A stretch of 64,000 nt of DNA from Flavobacterium sp. 140616W15 (GTDB taxonomy: Bacteria; Bacteroidota; Bacteroidia; Flavobacteriales; Flavobacteriaceae), in contig NZ_CP033068.1 in NCBI RefSeq assembly GCF_003668995.1, positions 2,852,001 through 2,916,000 on the forward strand, read 5' to 3'. Under the pieces are notes generated by a model. It did not search any database and was not told the origin of the DNA. It saw nothing but the letters and a program-made list of their open reading frames with translations. Made by a program: the position numbers and the translations under genes. How positions within the stretch are numbered: the first letter of the stretch is position 1; each line of letters opens with the position of its first letter. Below are positions 24,648 to 33,399 of the stretch, piece after piece.

Positions 24648-25834
24648 TTAAAGACTTCTAAATGCTATTATAAATGCCAGTACTGTTATGATGATACCAA
24701 TCATAAAAAGATTGTAAGCAACCCTTAACAAGCGATATTTTCTTTCGAGTACAATCCCTAAAAAATATAAATCTTTAATCATAGTACCATATAAGTAATC
24801 TTTGTCTTTCATCATTTCATTCATTGCCCACTCATACTCGTGTAAAGGCATTTTATAAAAATTTCCAAAGAACAATAAATTTATTTTTTTGCTTCAATAT
24901 CTTCGCGTGTAAACACTCCAGTGGTAACTTTTGGTCTAGTCGAAAGTATAGCAAAAACAATAGTAATAACACTAGAAATCAACATTATAAAAGTAGGAAT
25001 AATTAAATGCGCGTTCTTAGGACTATCTAATTTTGGGATAATTGTGGAAAGTGCTATAGAAATAATTATCGCATTTACAGACAACAAGATATTAGCTTTA
25101 CTATCAGCAATTCCACTTAATCGCGTATGATTTCCTAATGTTACTCTAAAAAGAGTATCAATCCCTCGATCTGGTTTTTCTATCTTATCTTTCTTTTTCT
25201 TGGTAACTTCACCAAATTCGTTGGTGTTTTTTGATTCTTGCTTCTCCATTTTTTTATGAATCCGTTTTAAGTTTTTTTCTTTTAAAGGCTGCCATTTTTC
25301 TTTAGCATAATCGGTATAAAATCGATGTATGTTTTCTAAAAAATTTAAATTTACTGTCGCCCACTCTTCATTCGAAAATATTTTATGCTCCGTATTCTCC
25401 CATTCCGTTCTTAAAAGTTCACAACTGGTAGCATATTCTCTAGTTGTAAGATGAATATAATCAGCATCTTTTATTATTTTTTCTAAATGCGTCAGAGGCT
25501 CATGAAATTTTGCTGTAGCTGCAATTAATTTAGAAATATTTTCTATATAATCAGGAGACTTATTCTTATCACTTAAAAATTCGGTAACAATTCGCACACT
25601 TTCTATCTCATGATTTTCATAACCTTTTATATACCCTGTATCATGAAACCATGCAGCAATCAAAAGTTTTTCTTCGTCGTCACTCTCAATATTTTCATTA
25701 GCACACAACTCTTTAACGGCATTTACAACACTCGTGGTGTGGCAAAAATTATGGTACGAATATAGAATAGAAAGTTTATCTTTGAGTAAGTTATAAACAA
25801 AATCTTCGGACTGCTCTAATAGGTTCATAAACAT
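24648..25834 (-). pseudogene. HD-domain phosphohydrolase fused to PycTM (Pycsar effector-like), frameshifted
   Basis: The first frame (25834-24881, 317 residues) has an HD phosphohydrolase domain (HNFCHTTSVVNAV, AAWFHDTGY) and then the start of a PycTM/DUF5706 membrane module (GIADSKANILLSVNAIIIS and a second helix). It stops just after REDIEAKK. The remainder, LFFGNFYKMPLHEYEWAMNE to a third helix, continues in another frame (24875-24648). The break lies at a T7 tract (24884-24890, A7 in the mRNA). One more base gives KKINLLFFGNF and a 395-residue protein of the length known for this family. No nucleotide cyclase is nearby. A start at 25828 is also possible. Confidence 0.8.
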
Positions 25835-25853
25835 ATTTTTATACGACTAAATT

Positions 25854-28800
25854 ATGAAATTGTTTTCGGATAATCATTTTACAAATAAGATTAACACATA
25901 TTTAATTGGAATTTTAAGCTTCTTTTTGACTCAATCTTGTGCAACACATCATGCTCAGTTTGGGAAAGACGTAGAAAATCCTATTTCACAAAACGCATTA
26001 GATACTACAAAAATTGCCCATACTTTATATTTAGTTGGAGACGCAGGAAATGCCGACGAAGAACAAGCACAACAAACTCTTGAACTTTTGCACAAAAGGT
26101 TACAAAGTTCAGATAAAAACTCGACACTTTTATTTTTAGGAGATAACATTTACCCTTACGGATTTCCTAATCCAAAAGACATAGATGCTACTGCTCTTGC
26201 AGAAAAAAAACTAACAAATCAGTTAGAATTAACTAAAGGTTTCAACGGTAAAACAATTTTTATCCCGGGTAATCATGACTGGTATAGCGGAATTGAAGGA
26301 ATCGAACGTCAATCAAAATTTGTAACGACATACTTAAATAATAAAAAAGCATTCTTACCACAAAAAAGCTGTGCCATCGAACAGTTAAAAATAAACAAAC
26401 AAACTACTTTAATAGTTATAGACAGTCAGTGGTTTCTAGAAGACTGGGACGACAATCCTACAATGAATGATAATTGCGATATTAAAACCCGTGAAGCATT
26501 CTTTGAAGAATTAGAAAGTATTTTAAATAAGAATAGAGAAAAAACTGTTCTTATAGCTGTCCACCATCCTTTAATGAGTAATGGTACACATGGAGGTCAA
26601 TTTTCCTTAGAAAAGCAATTATTCCCTTTAGAGCAAAAAATTCCACTACCTGTTATTGGTTCAGTAATAAATTTACTTCGTAAAACTTCTGGAGTAAGCC
26701 CACAAGACATACAAAACAAAGTCTACACACAGTTTGTAAAAAGAGTAAAAACCCTTTTACAAAGCCAAGATAATGTTATTGTTATTTCTGGTCATGATCA
26801 TAATTTACAATACATCAACAAGGATAATATAAAACAAATTATAAGTGGTGCTGGTTCAAAATCTGAAGCAGCAAAGGCAGTATATCCAAATGATTTTTCA
26901 TATGGTGGCAATGGATATGCTTCATTAACTCTTTATAAAAACGGAGATGCCAGACTTGCTTTTTACAGTAATGAAAACAAAAAAGAAAAACTGTTATTTG
27001 ATCAAAATATTATCACAGTAAAAGACACTGTATATCATGAAAACTTACCAGCCAAGTTTAATGCAATAACAAAGGCATCTATCTACTCAAGTGAAATGAC
27101 TAAGAAAAGCATTTTCCATAATTTTTTATTCGGTAAACATTACAGAAAATATTACAGCATGCCTATTGAAGCCAAAACAGTTTCTTTAGACACTCTTTTT
27201 GGCGGTATTACACCAAAAAGAGAAGGCGGAGGACATCAATCAAAATCATTACGAATTGTAGATAAAGACGGTAAAGAATATGTGATGCGTGCTTTGAAAA
27301 AAAGTGCTTCACGATTTCTTCAATCTGTAGCTTTTAAGGATCAATTTGTACAAGATCAATTTGATAATACCTATGCCGAGAACTTTTTACTAGACTTCTA
27401 TACAACTTCTCACCCTTACACACCATTTGCTGTCGGCAATTTAGCAGACAAAATCGGACTATCTCACACTAACCCTGTCTTATATTATATTCCTAAACAA
27501 GAAATCCTTAAAGGATATAATTATAATTTCGGAGATGAATTATATATGGTAGAAGAACGTCCATCTAGCAGTCAAATAAGTTTAAAAACTTTTGGAAAAC
27601 CGCTGAATATAATCAGTACTGATGATGTGATGAAAAATCTCCATAAAGATGAAAAATATACCATTGACGAAAAAGAATACATAAAAGCCCGATTATTTGA
27701 CATGCTTATTGGTGATTGGGACAGACACAGTGACCAATGGCGTTGGGGTGAATACAACGAAGGAAATAAAATTATTTACAAACCAATTCCTAGAGATAGA
27801 GATCAAGCTTTTACAAAATACGATGGCGCATTACTTTCTCTTTTAATGCAAATGCCAGCTCTTCGTCATATGCAATCCTTTAAAGATGATATTAGAAACG
27901 TAAAATGGTTTAATCGTGAACCTTATCCTCAAGATATTGCTTTCTTAAAAACTGCTCATGAAAATGATTGGATAGAACAAGCCAAATTTATACAAGAAAA
28001 TCTAACCGATGCTGATATAGATGCTTCTTTTAATAATTTACCAAAAGAAGTGCAAGATGAAACTATCAAGGATATTAAACGTAAACTAAAACTAAGAAAA
28101 AAGGAGTTGCAAAAATATGCTACCGAATATTATAGAGTACTACAAAAAACAGTTTTAATAGTTGGAACTGATAAAAAAGATAAATTTATAATTACACATA
28201 AAGCAAAAAACAAACTTGATGTAGAAGTATATCGCATTAAGAAAAATGGTGAAGAATTAATTTACACGAAAAATTTCACAGCTGGCAAAACCAAAAATCT
28301 TTGGGTTTATGGATTAGATGACGATGATGTTTTTGAAGTAAAAGGAGACTTTAATTCTCGAATAAGTATTCGCTTGATAGGTGGTCAAAACAATGACACC
28401 TATATGGTTTCCAACGGAAAAAGAGTGAAAATTTATGATTTCAAATCAAAAAATAACACTTACGATATAGATTCTAAAACCAAAACAGCACTTACTGATG
28501 ATTACCAAACGAATCTATACGACTATGAAAAACCAAAATATAACGCTTTCTCAGGCCTCCCAAATGGTGGTTATAATCCTGACGATGGTGCAAAATTAGG
28601 TATCGTTGCTAATTATACAGTAAACAAATTCAATCAAAATCCGTATACACAAAAACACATTTTAAAAGCCAATTACTTTTTTGCAACCAATGGATATGAA
28701 CTTATTTACGACGGACATTTCCCTAAAGTGTTAGGTAAATGGGATTTTGATGTGCAATCAATTTTAACCAGCCCAAATTTTACGATAAATTATTTTGGTT

Positions 28801-29588
28801 ATGGTAATGAGACTGTAAACAATGATGAAGATTTAGGCATGAATTATAACCGTGTGCGTATGCGTGCTATAAGAGTAACTCCATCTATTAAGAAAGTAGG
28901 TAAATATGGAAGTGAGCTTAATTTTGCCACATCTTTTGAAAAAATTAGAATCGAAGAAACCTCAGGCAGATTCATAAATACGCCAGGAGTAGCTAATCCT
29001 GATGTATTTAAAAGTCAGCAATACGCTGGAGCAACAGTAAAATACAGTTATGAGAACTACGATTTACCATCATTCCCATCTATGGGATTTGGATTTTCAG
29101 TAGCTGGAAACTGGAAAATCAATCTGGATGACAACAAGCAAAATTTCCCATCATTAGAAAGCAAAATTAATTTCAATCACAAAATTGATTCAAATGGTAA
29201 GTTTGTTTTTGCAACTATAATCAAATCAAAAATACTCTTTAATAATAATTTCGATTTTTTCCAAGGAGCAACTTTGGGTGGTGATTATGATTTAAGGGGG
29301 TATAGAAATCAACGTTTCTTAGGAAACCAATCTTTTTATCAAAGTAGCGATGTTCGATGGAGTTTAGGAAAAATAAGAAAAAGTATCTTACCAATGTCTT
29401 ACGGGATTCTTGGAGGATTTGATTATGGCCGCGTTTGGGCAACAGGAGAAAACTCAAACAAATGGCACCAATCCGTAGGCGGAGGTTTATGGCTCAACGG
29501 ATTGGATGTAATCACTGCTAGACTAACTTATTTCAAAAGCGTTGACGAAGAAGCGAGAATTGCGTTTGGTATAGGATTTGGTTTTTAA
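25854..29588 (+). CDS. Lipoprotein with metallophosphoesterase, kinase-like middle and outer-membrane beta-barrel
   Basis: A 1244-residue protein with a lipoprotein signal (FLTQSC, Cys29). Residues about 55-370 are a metallophosphoesterase: GDAGN (62), GDNIYP (96), GNHDW (139), HHP, and GHDH (313). Residues about 450-720 have kinase-like features: VMRALKK near 478-483, then GDWDRHSDQW at 620 and PRDRDQAF at 647, reminiscent of HipA or PI-kinase DRHxxN and metal-binding loops. The last 350 residues look like a D15/BamA-type barrel (YDLRGYRNQRFLGN), ending in FGIGFGF. It is anchored to the outer membrane by inference. The 19-bp divergent spacing to HD-PycTM is notable. Confidence 0.8.
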   Translation: MKLFSDNHFTNKINTYLIGILSFFLTQSCATHHAQFGKDVENPISQNALDTTKIAHTLYLVGDAGNADEEQAQQTLELLHKRLQSSDKNSTLLFLGDNIYPYGFPNPKDIDATALAEKKLTNQLELTKGFNGKTIFIPGNHDWYSGIEGIERQSKFVTTYLNNKKAFLPQKSCAIEQLKINKQTTLIVIDSQWFLEDWDDNPTMNDNCDIKTREAFFEELESILNKNREKTVLIAVHHPLMSNGTHGGQFSLEKQLFPLEQKIPLPVIGSVINLLRKTSGVSPQDIQNKVYTQFVKRVKTLLQSQDNVIVISGHDHNLQYINKDNIKQIISGAGSKSEAAKAVYPNDFSYGGNGYASLTLYKNGDARLAFYSNENKKEKLLFDQNIITVKDTVYHENLPAKFNAITKASIYSSEMTKKSIFHNFLFGKHYRKYYSMPIEAKTVSLDTLFGGITPKREGGGHQSKSLRIVDKDGKEYVMRALKKSASRFLQSVAFKDQFVQDQFDNTYAENFLLDFYTTSHPYTPFAVGNLADKIGLSHTNPVLYYIPKQEILKGYNYNFGDELYMVEERPSSSQISLKTFGKPLNIISTDDVMKNLHKDEKYTIDEKEYIKARLFDMLIGDWDRHSDQWRWGEYNEGNKIIYKPIPRDRDQAFTKYDGALLSLLMQMPALRHMQSFKDDIRNVKWFNREPYPQDIAFLKTAHENDWIEQAKFIQENLTDADIDASFNNLPKEVQDETIKDIKRKLKLRKKELQKYATEYYRVLQKTVLIVGTDKKDKFIITHKAKNKLDVEVYRIKKNGEELIYTKNFTAGKTKNLWVYGLDDDDVFEVKGDFNSRISIRLIGGQNNDTYMVSNGKRVKIYDFKSKNNTYDIDSKTKTALTDDYQTNLYDYEKPKYNAFSGLPNGGYNPDDGAKLGIVANYTVNKFNQNPYTQKHILKANYFFATNGYELIYDGHFPKVLGKWDFDVQSILTSPNFTINYFGYGNETVNNDEDLGMNYNRVRMRAIRVTPSIKKVGKYGSELNFATSFEKIRIEETSGRFINTPGVANPDVFKSQQYAGATVKYSYENYDLPSFPSMGFGFSVAGNWKINLDDNKQNFPSLESKINFNHKIDSNGKFVFATIIKSKILFNNNFDFFQGATLGGDYDLRGYRNQRFLGNQSFYQSSDVRWSLGKIRKSILPMSYGILGGFDYGRVWATGENSNKWHQSVGGGLWLNGLDVITARLTYFKSVDEEARIAFGIGFGF

Positions 29589-30449
29589 TTATTTTTTAAA
29601 AGTAAATTCATATACCTTACCTCCAACTTTTTTTGTCTTTTCATCGGCTATTAACAATGTCTTATTATCTTTAAAAGCAACAGCTTCTTTTTGAGAAAAA
29701 TGGTCTAAATCAATCTCCGTTTGTGTTCCTTTATGGAAATTATCTCCTTTAAATCCTTGAAAAAGGACTAATTTATCGTGACATAAAACAACCACTTTTT
29801 TCATATCTGGGCTAATTGTAGCACTAGTAATTGCACAATGATTGTAATTACTACATGTTTTAAAAGTTCCTATTAAAGTAGCTTTTTGTGTTCCTGCAGC
29901 ATTTGGTATTTTATAAATAGATGCCGTACCATCAAAATTCTTGCTTCTGTTTTTTGTAAATAAATAGAAATTATTTTTAAACTCAAAGAATCCCTCAACA
30001 TCATAAAACATTTGTGTTTTCTTAGGAGGGAAATCTTTTTGTTCAGGATATGCAAATGAAATTTTATAGCTTGAAACTGCATTTTCTTTCCCTAAAGCCG
30101 ATTTATCAATTCTATAAATACATAAATCTTTACGGATATTATCATTGTTTCCGAAATCGCCAATGTATAAATTACCTGCTTTATCCTTAGTAATATCTTC
30201 CCAATCGATATTCGTAGCATTTGCAATTGTAATTGTTTTAGCAATTTCGCCTTGAGCATTTAACCCATAGATTTTATTAGCATTACCACTATCTTCTAAT
30301 GCCCAAAGCATACCCGTTTCGGGGAAATAAGTAATTCCAGAAACTTCTTTAAGTTTTTTAGGTAATGGGTATAACGTTTTCAATACACTGGAATCTTGCT
30401 GACAAGCCAACAAAATAAATGCAACAATAAGAGCGATATAATTTTTCAT
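29589..30449 (-). CDS. Beta-propeller lipoprotein (SdiA-regulated-like)
   Basis: A 286-residue lipoprotein (FILLACQQ, Cys at 16). Repeated propeller-type blades are visible (VSGITYFPETGMLWALEDSG, IDWEDITKDKAGNLYIGDFG, VEGFFEFKNNFYLFTKNRS). The blade pattern resembles SdiA-regulated or esterase-like phytase domains, but no catalytic site can be assigned. Its stop codon directly abuts that of the convergent large phosphoesterase gene (29588/29589), leaving no room for a terminator. The kinase-like hypothetical lies 17 bases upstream, so the two are probably one operon. Confidence 0.72.
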   Translation of the reverse strand: MKNYIALIVAFILLACQQDSSVLKTLYPLPKKLKEVSGITYFPETGMLWALEDSGNANKIYGLNAQGEIAKTITIANATNIDWEDITKDKAGNLYIGDFGNNDNIRKDLCIYRIDKSALGKENAVSSYKISFAYPEQKDFPPKKTQMFYDVEGFFEFKNNFYLFTKNRSKNFDGTASIYKIPNAAGTQKATLIGTFKTCSNYNHCAITSATISPDMKKVVVLCHDKLVLFQGFKGDNFHKGTQTEIDLDHFSQKEAVAFKDNKTLLIADEKTKKVGGKVYEFTFKK

Positions 30450-30466
30450 ATTATAAATTTAAGATT

Positions 30467-31519
30467 CTATATTAGATTTGTGTTTTTTAAATTTCTAGTA
30501 ATAAAACCAAATGCCGCTGACATAACATGCCCCATTGATTTTGCGTTTTTAAAATTCAAATCATTAGTATAACGATATAATTCCATTTTTAGTTGATTTA
30601 AATTTGCTTCTGGCGAAATAGAGTCCTCACTCATAATGTGCAATAACTTTTTAATTCTGTTATCAGCAGAATGAATACGTTTTGCTAAAATTGCACGTTC
30701 CTCATCTTTGTACTGCACAATGGATCGATCTTCTAGTTTATCCTTAACCAATTCAATCATTGGGTAATTTTCTTTAAAAAACTGCGGTCGGTACACTTTA
30801 AAATTCCCCTCATAACATTGCTGATCAAAATCGATTGGGCGAATTTTATATACTACCTGATCAAAATCGTGAATCGGAACAATTACATAATTATACGCTC
30901 GCATATCACCCAAAAGCCTAATCATACAGCGTTCATTAAACTTTACAAATTCTTTAGCAATTTGAGATTTCTCCGTTTCAGTACAATTTTTAAGTAACGT
31001 ACTCATAAAAATATCCCCTGGAATACCAATTATGTGCTCTTCGATTAAAGTATCCTTATATACCAAAAAGTTAATTTTATCAGGAGATAATATTTCCTCT
31101 AATTCAAGACCATAAATTCGAGAAGCATCAGCCTTTTTAATATAAAAATGAACATAATTGTCATTTAAAATATTTCGAACTTTTATTCTAAAAGGCTTAG
31201 AATTTCCAAACGTACAATAATCAATTGCATCAACATTCAAGAATTGAATAATATCAGTGTTACCATCCGAATGCAAAAGTGAATAGATTTTTTTCAGATT
31301 CAAATCAATTTCATTTCTTTCAAATTCACTATAATAAACTCGAATCCATAAGGTGTCTTTATCATTTTTATCATATACATTTATAGCACCTGAAAAACGC
31401 AATAAATCATCATAAAAAACCGAAACTTTTGAGATTCGTTCATAACGCTCCAAGTAATCTAACAATGGATTTGTTAATGGATACGATGGCTTTTTAAAAA
31501 ACATCAAAGGTTCACTCAT
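30467..31519 (-). CDS. Conserved hypothetical with protein-kinase-like catalytic motifs
   Basis: A 350-residue cytosolic protein that I do not recognise by name. LGDMRAYN (Asp205, Asn210) has the D-x4-N spacing of aminoglycoside-phosphotransferase and protein-kinase catalytic loops, and 20 residues later IRPIDFDQQ (Asp230, Asp232) resembles the metal-binding D-F-G/D motif. A candidate N-lobe strand, FLVYKDTLIEEHI, precedes it. The N-terminal 140 residues are unassigned. A TAAATTTG -7 box lies upstream, and the propeller lipoprotein is downstream. Kinase-like fold is an inference from motif spacing only. Confidence 0.6.
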   Translation of the reverse strand: MSEPLMFFKKPSYPLTNPLLDYLERYERISKVSVFYDDLLRFSGAINVYDKNDKDTLWIRVYYSEFERNEIDLNLKKIYSLLHSDGNTDIIQFLNVDAIDYCTFGNSKPFRIKVRNILNDNYVHFYIKKADASRIYGLELEEILSPDKINFLVYKDTLIEEHIIGIPGDIFMSTLLKNCTETEKSQIAKEFVKFNERCMIRLLGDMRAYNYVIVPIHDFDQVVYKIRPIDFDQQCYEGNFKVYRPQFFKENYPMIELVKDKLEDRSIVQYKDEERAILAKRIHSADNRIKKLLHIMSEDSISPEANLNQLKMELYRYTNDLNFKNAKSMGHVMSAAFGFITRNLKNTNLI

Positions 31520-31536
31520 TTTAAATATATTTGATA

Positions 31537-31544
31537 CAAATTTA
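31537..31544 (-). promoter_or_regulatory. -7 box for the kinase-like hypothetical gene
   Basis: On the minus strand it reads TAAATTTG, fitting TAnnTTTG, 18 bases before the ATG at 31519. Confidence 0.55.
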
Positions 31545-31617
31545 TATTAAATATAAACCATTCAGTAACAAAAACCAAACTGAAACGTCTTACTAAAAAC
31601 TAAAACTACTAATAAAT

Positions 31618-32529
31618 TTGGAAACAATACTCACAATACAGAACCTACACAAAAGATATGGGCGGGTTCAGGCTCTGAAAGATATTTCATTCGAAATAGA
31701 AAAAGGTCGCGTTTATGGAATTCTAGGCCCAAACGGAAGCGGAAAATCTACAACATTAGGAATCGTTTTAAATGTAGTAAACAAAACTTCTGGGCAATAC
31801 AGCTGGTTTGGTGGTAAAATACAAACACATGACGCATTAAAAAAAGTAGGTGCAATTATCGAAAGACCTAACTTTTATCCCTACATGACTGCTGAAGAAA
31901 ATCTAAAATTGGTTTGTAAAATCAAAAACATCGATTATTCTAAAATAAATGAAAAGTTAGAATTAGTAGGTTTAAACGAGAGAAAAAACAGCAAGTTTAG
32001 TACTTTTTCATTGGGGATGAAACAGCGTTTAGCCATTGCATCAGCTTTATTAAACGACCCCGAAATATTAATTCTTGATGAACCAACAAATGGCTTAGAC
32101 CCACAAGGAATTCATCAGATTCGTGATATCATAAAAAAAATTGCCTCTCAAGGAACAACGATATTACTTGCCTCACATTTATTAGATGAAGTTGAAAAAG
32201 TATGTACTGATGTCGTGGTTTTAAGAAAAGGCGAAATTTTATATTCTGGTCCAGTTGGCGGCATGTCTGCAAATGAAGGCTTCTTTGAAATACAAGCTGA
32301 TGATACTGAAAAATTAATTGCAGTGACAGAGACTCATCCTGCTGTTGACCGTATAATAAAAGAAAAAGAAATGATTCTGGTTTATTTAAAAAACGATTTA
32401 AATGCCGCAGATTTAAACCGCTTTTTATTTTCACAAAACATCACCTTAAACCATTTAGTAAAACGTAAAAACAGTTTAGAAGAACAATTTCTTGAACTAA
32501 CCAATAACGCTTCTATAAAAAATAAATAA
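31618..32529 (+). CDS. ABC transporter ATP-binding protein
   Basis: A 303-residue ATPase of the CcmA/DrrA type. Walker A is GPNGSGKST, the signature FSLGMKQRLAIA, Walker B ILILDEPTNGLDP, and the switch His lies in LLASHLLDE. The start codon is TTG at 31618 (METILTIQNLHKRYG), which matches the family start. The permease gene follows three bases later, so the two form an exporter; the substrate is unknown. Confidence 0.93.
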   Translation: METILTIQNLHKRYGRVQALKDISFEIEKGRVYGILGPNGSGKSTTLGIVLNVVNKTSGQYSWFGGKIQTHDALKKVGAIIERPNFYPYMTAEENLKLVCKIKNIDYSKINEKLELVGLNERKNSKFSTFSLGMKQRLAIASALLNDPEILILDEPTNGLDPQGIHQIRDIIKKIASQGTTILLASHLLDEVEKVCTDVVVLRKGEILYSGPVGGMSANEGFFEIQADDTEKLIAVTETHPAVDRIIKEKEMILVYLKNDLNAADLNRFLFSQNITLNHLVKRKNSLEEQFLELTNNASIKNK

Positions 32530-32532
32530 GCC

Positions 32533-33369
32533 ATGAACAGACTTCTCTCTATAGAACTACAAAAAATTTGGAAAAATAAAGCCAGCCGTATATTAACATT
32601 AGCCTATTTTATTCTTCTTACTTTTATTGCATTAATTGCATCTATAAAATTCGACTTAGGTGCCTTTAAATTTCATTTGGCTGAAATGGGAATTTTTAAT
32701 TTTCCTTTCATTTGGCATTTCAACACTTATATCGCTGCTTGGTTAAAATTTTTCTTAGCAATTGTAATTGTCTCTATGATGGCTAATGAATATAGTTATG
32801 GGACTTTAAAGCAAAACCTTATTGATGGTTTAAGTAAAAAAGAGTTTGTTTTATCAAAGTTCTACACCGTAATCTTATTTTCTTTTTGCTCTACTGTTTT
32901 CGTATTCATAATGAGCTTACTATTAGGATTATGTTTTTCTTCTTATACCGAAATTGGAATTATTTTTTCTGGCATGGAATACCTTTTTGCTTTTTTCATA
33001 AAACTAACAGGATTCTTTTCATTTTGTTTATTTTTAGGAATATTAGTAAAACGTTCTGCATTCGCATTGGGATTCCTACTTGTATGGAGTATTCTTGAAG
33101 GCATTATAAAAACTGTTCTAACTTTTATAATTTTCCCTGAAAGCAAAATTGCAGATTATTTCATTCGATTACTTCCTCTTGAAGCCATGTCTAACTTAAT
33201 TGTCGAACCATTTACTAGATTATCGGTAATAAAGAATATTGGGATACAAATGGGAGTTGAAAACACAAAAAACTATAATGTTGATTACATTTCAGTTGTG
33301 ATTGTTTTGATTTGGACATTCCTTTTCATTTTCTTCTCTTATAAATTACTAAAAAGCCGAGATCTATAG
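32533..33369 (+). CDS. ABC-2 type transporter permease
   Basis: A 278-residue membrane protein with about six hydrophobic helices, translated directly after the ATPase (3-base gap). Its N-terminus (LSIELQKIWKNKASRIL) and the motif ANEYSYGTLKQNLIDGLSKKEF are typical of ABC-2 permeases, where the coupling helix contacts the ATPase. With the previous gene it forms an export system of unknown substrate. No regulator is adjacent. Confidence 0.9.
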   Translation: MNRLLSIELQKIWKNKASRILTLAYFILLTFIALIASIKFDLGAFKFHLAEMGIFNFPFIWHFNTYIAAWLKFFLAIVIVSMMANEYSYGTLKQNLIDGLSKKEFVLSKFYTVILFSFCSTVFVFIMSLLLGLCFSSYTEIGIIFSGMEYLFAFFIKLTGFFSFCLFLGILVKRSAFALGFLLVWSILEGIIKTVLTFIIFPESKIADYFIRLLPLEAMSNLIVEPFTRLSVIKNIGIQMGVENTKNYNVDYISVVIVLIWTFLFIFFSYKLLKSRDL

Positions 33370-33399
33370 TATATTTGTTTTTACTTTTTTTAGTTACTA

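Noticed and set aside
24648..25834. Complete Pycsar defence system
   Set aside because: No uridylate or cytidylate cyclase gene is adjacent; only the effector-like domain fused to HD is present.
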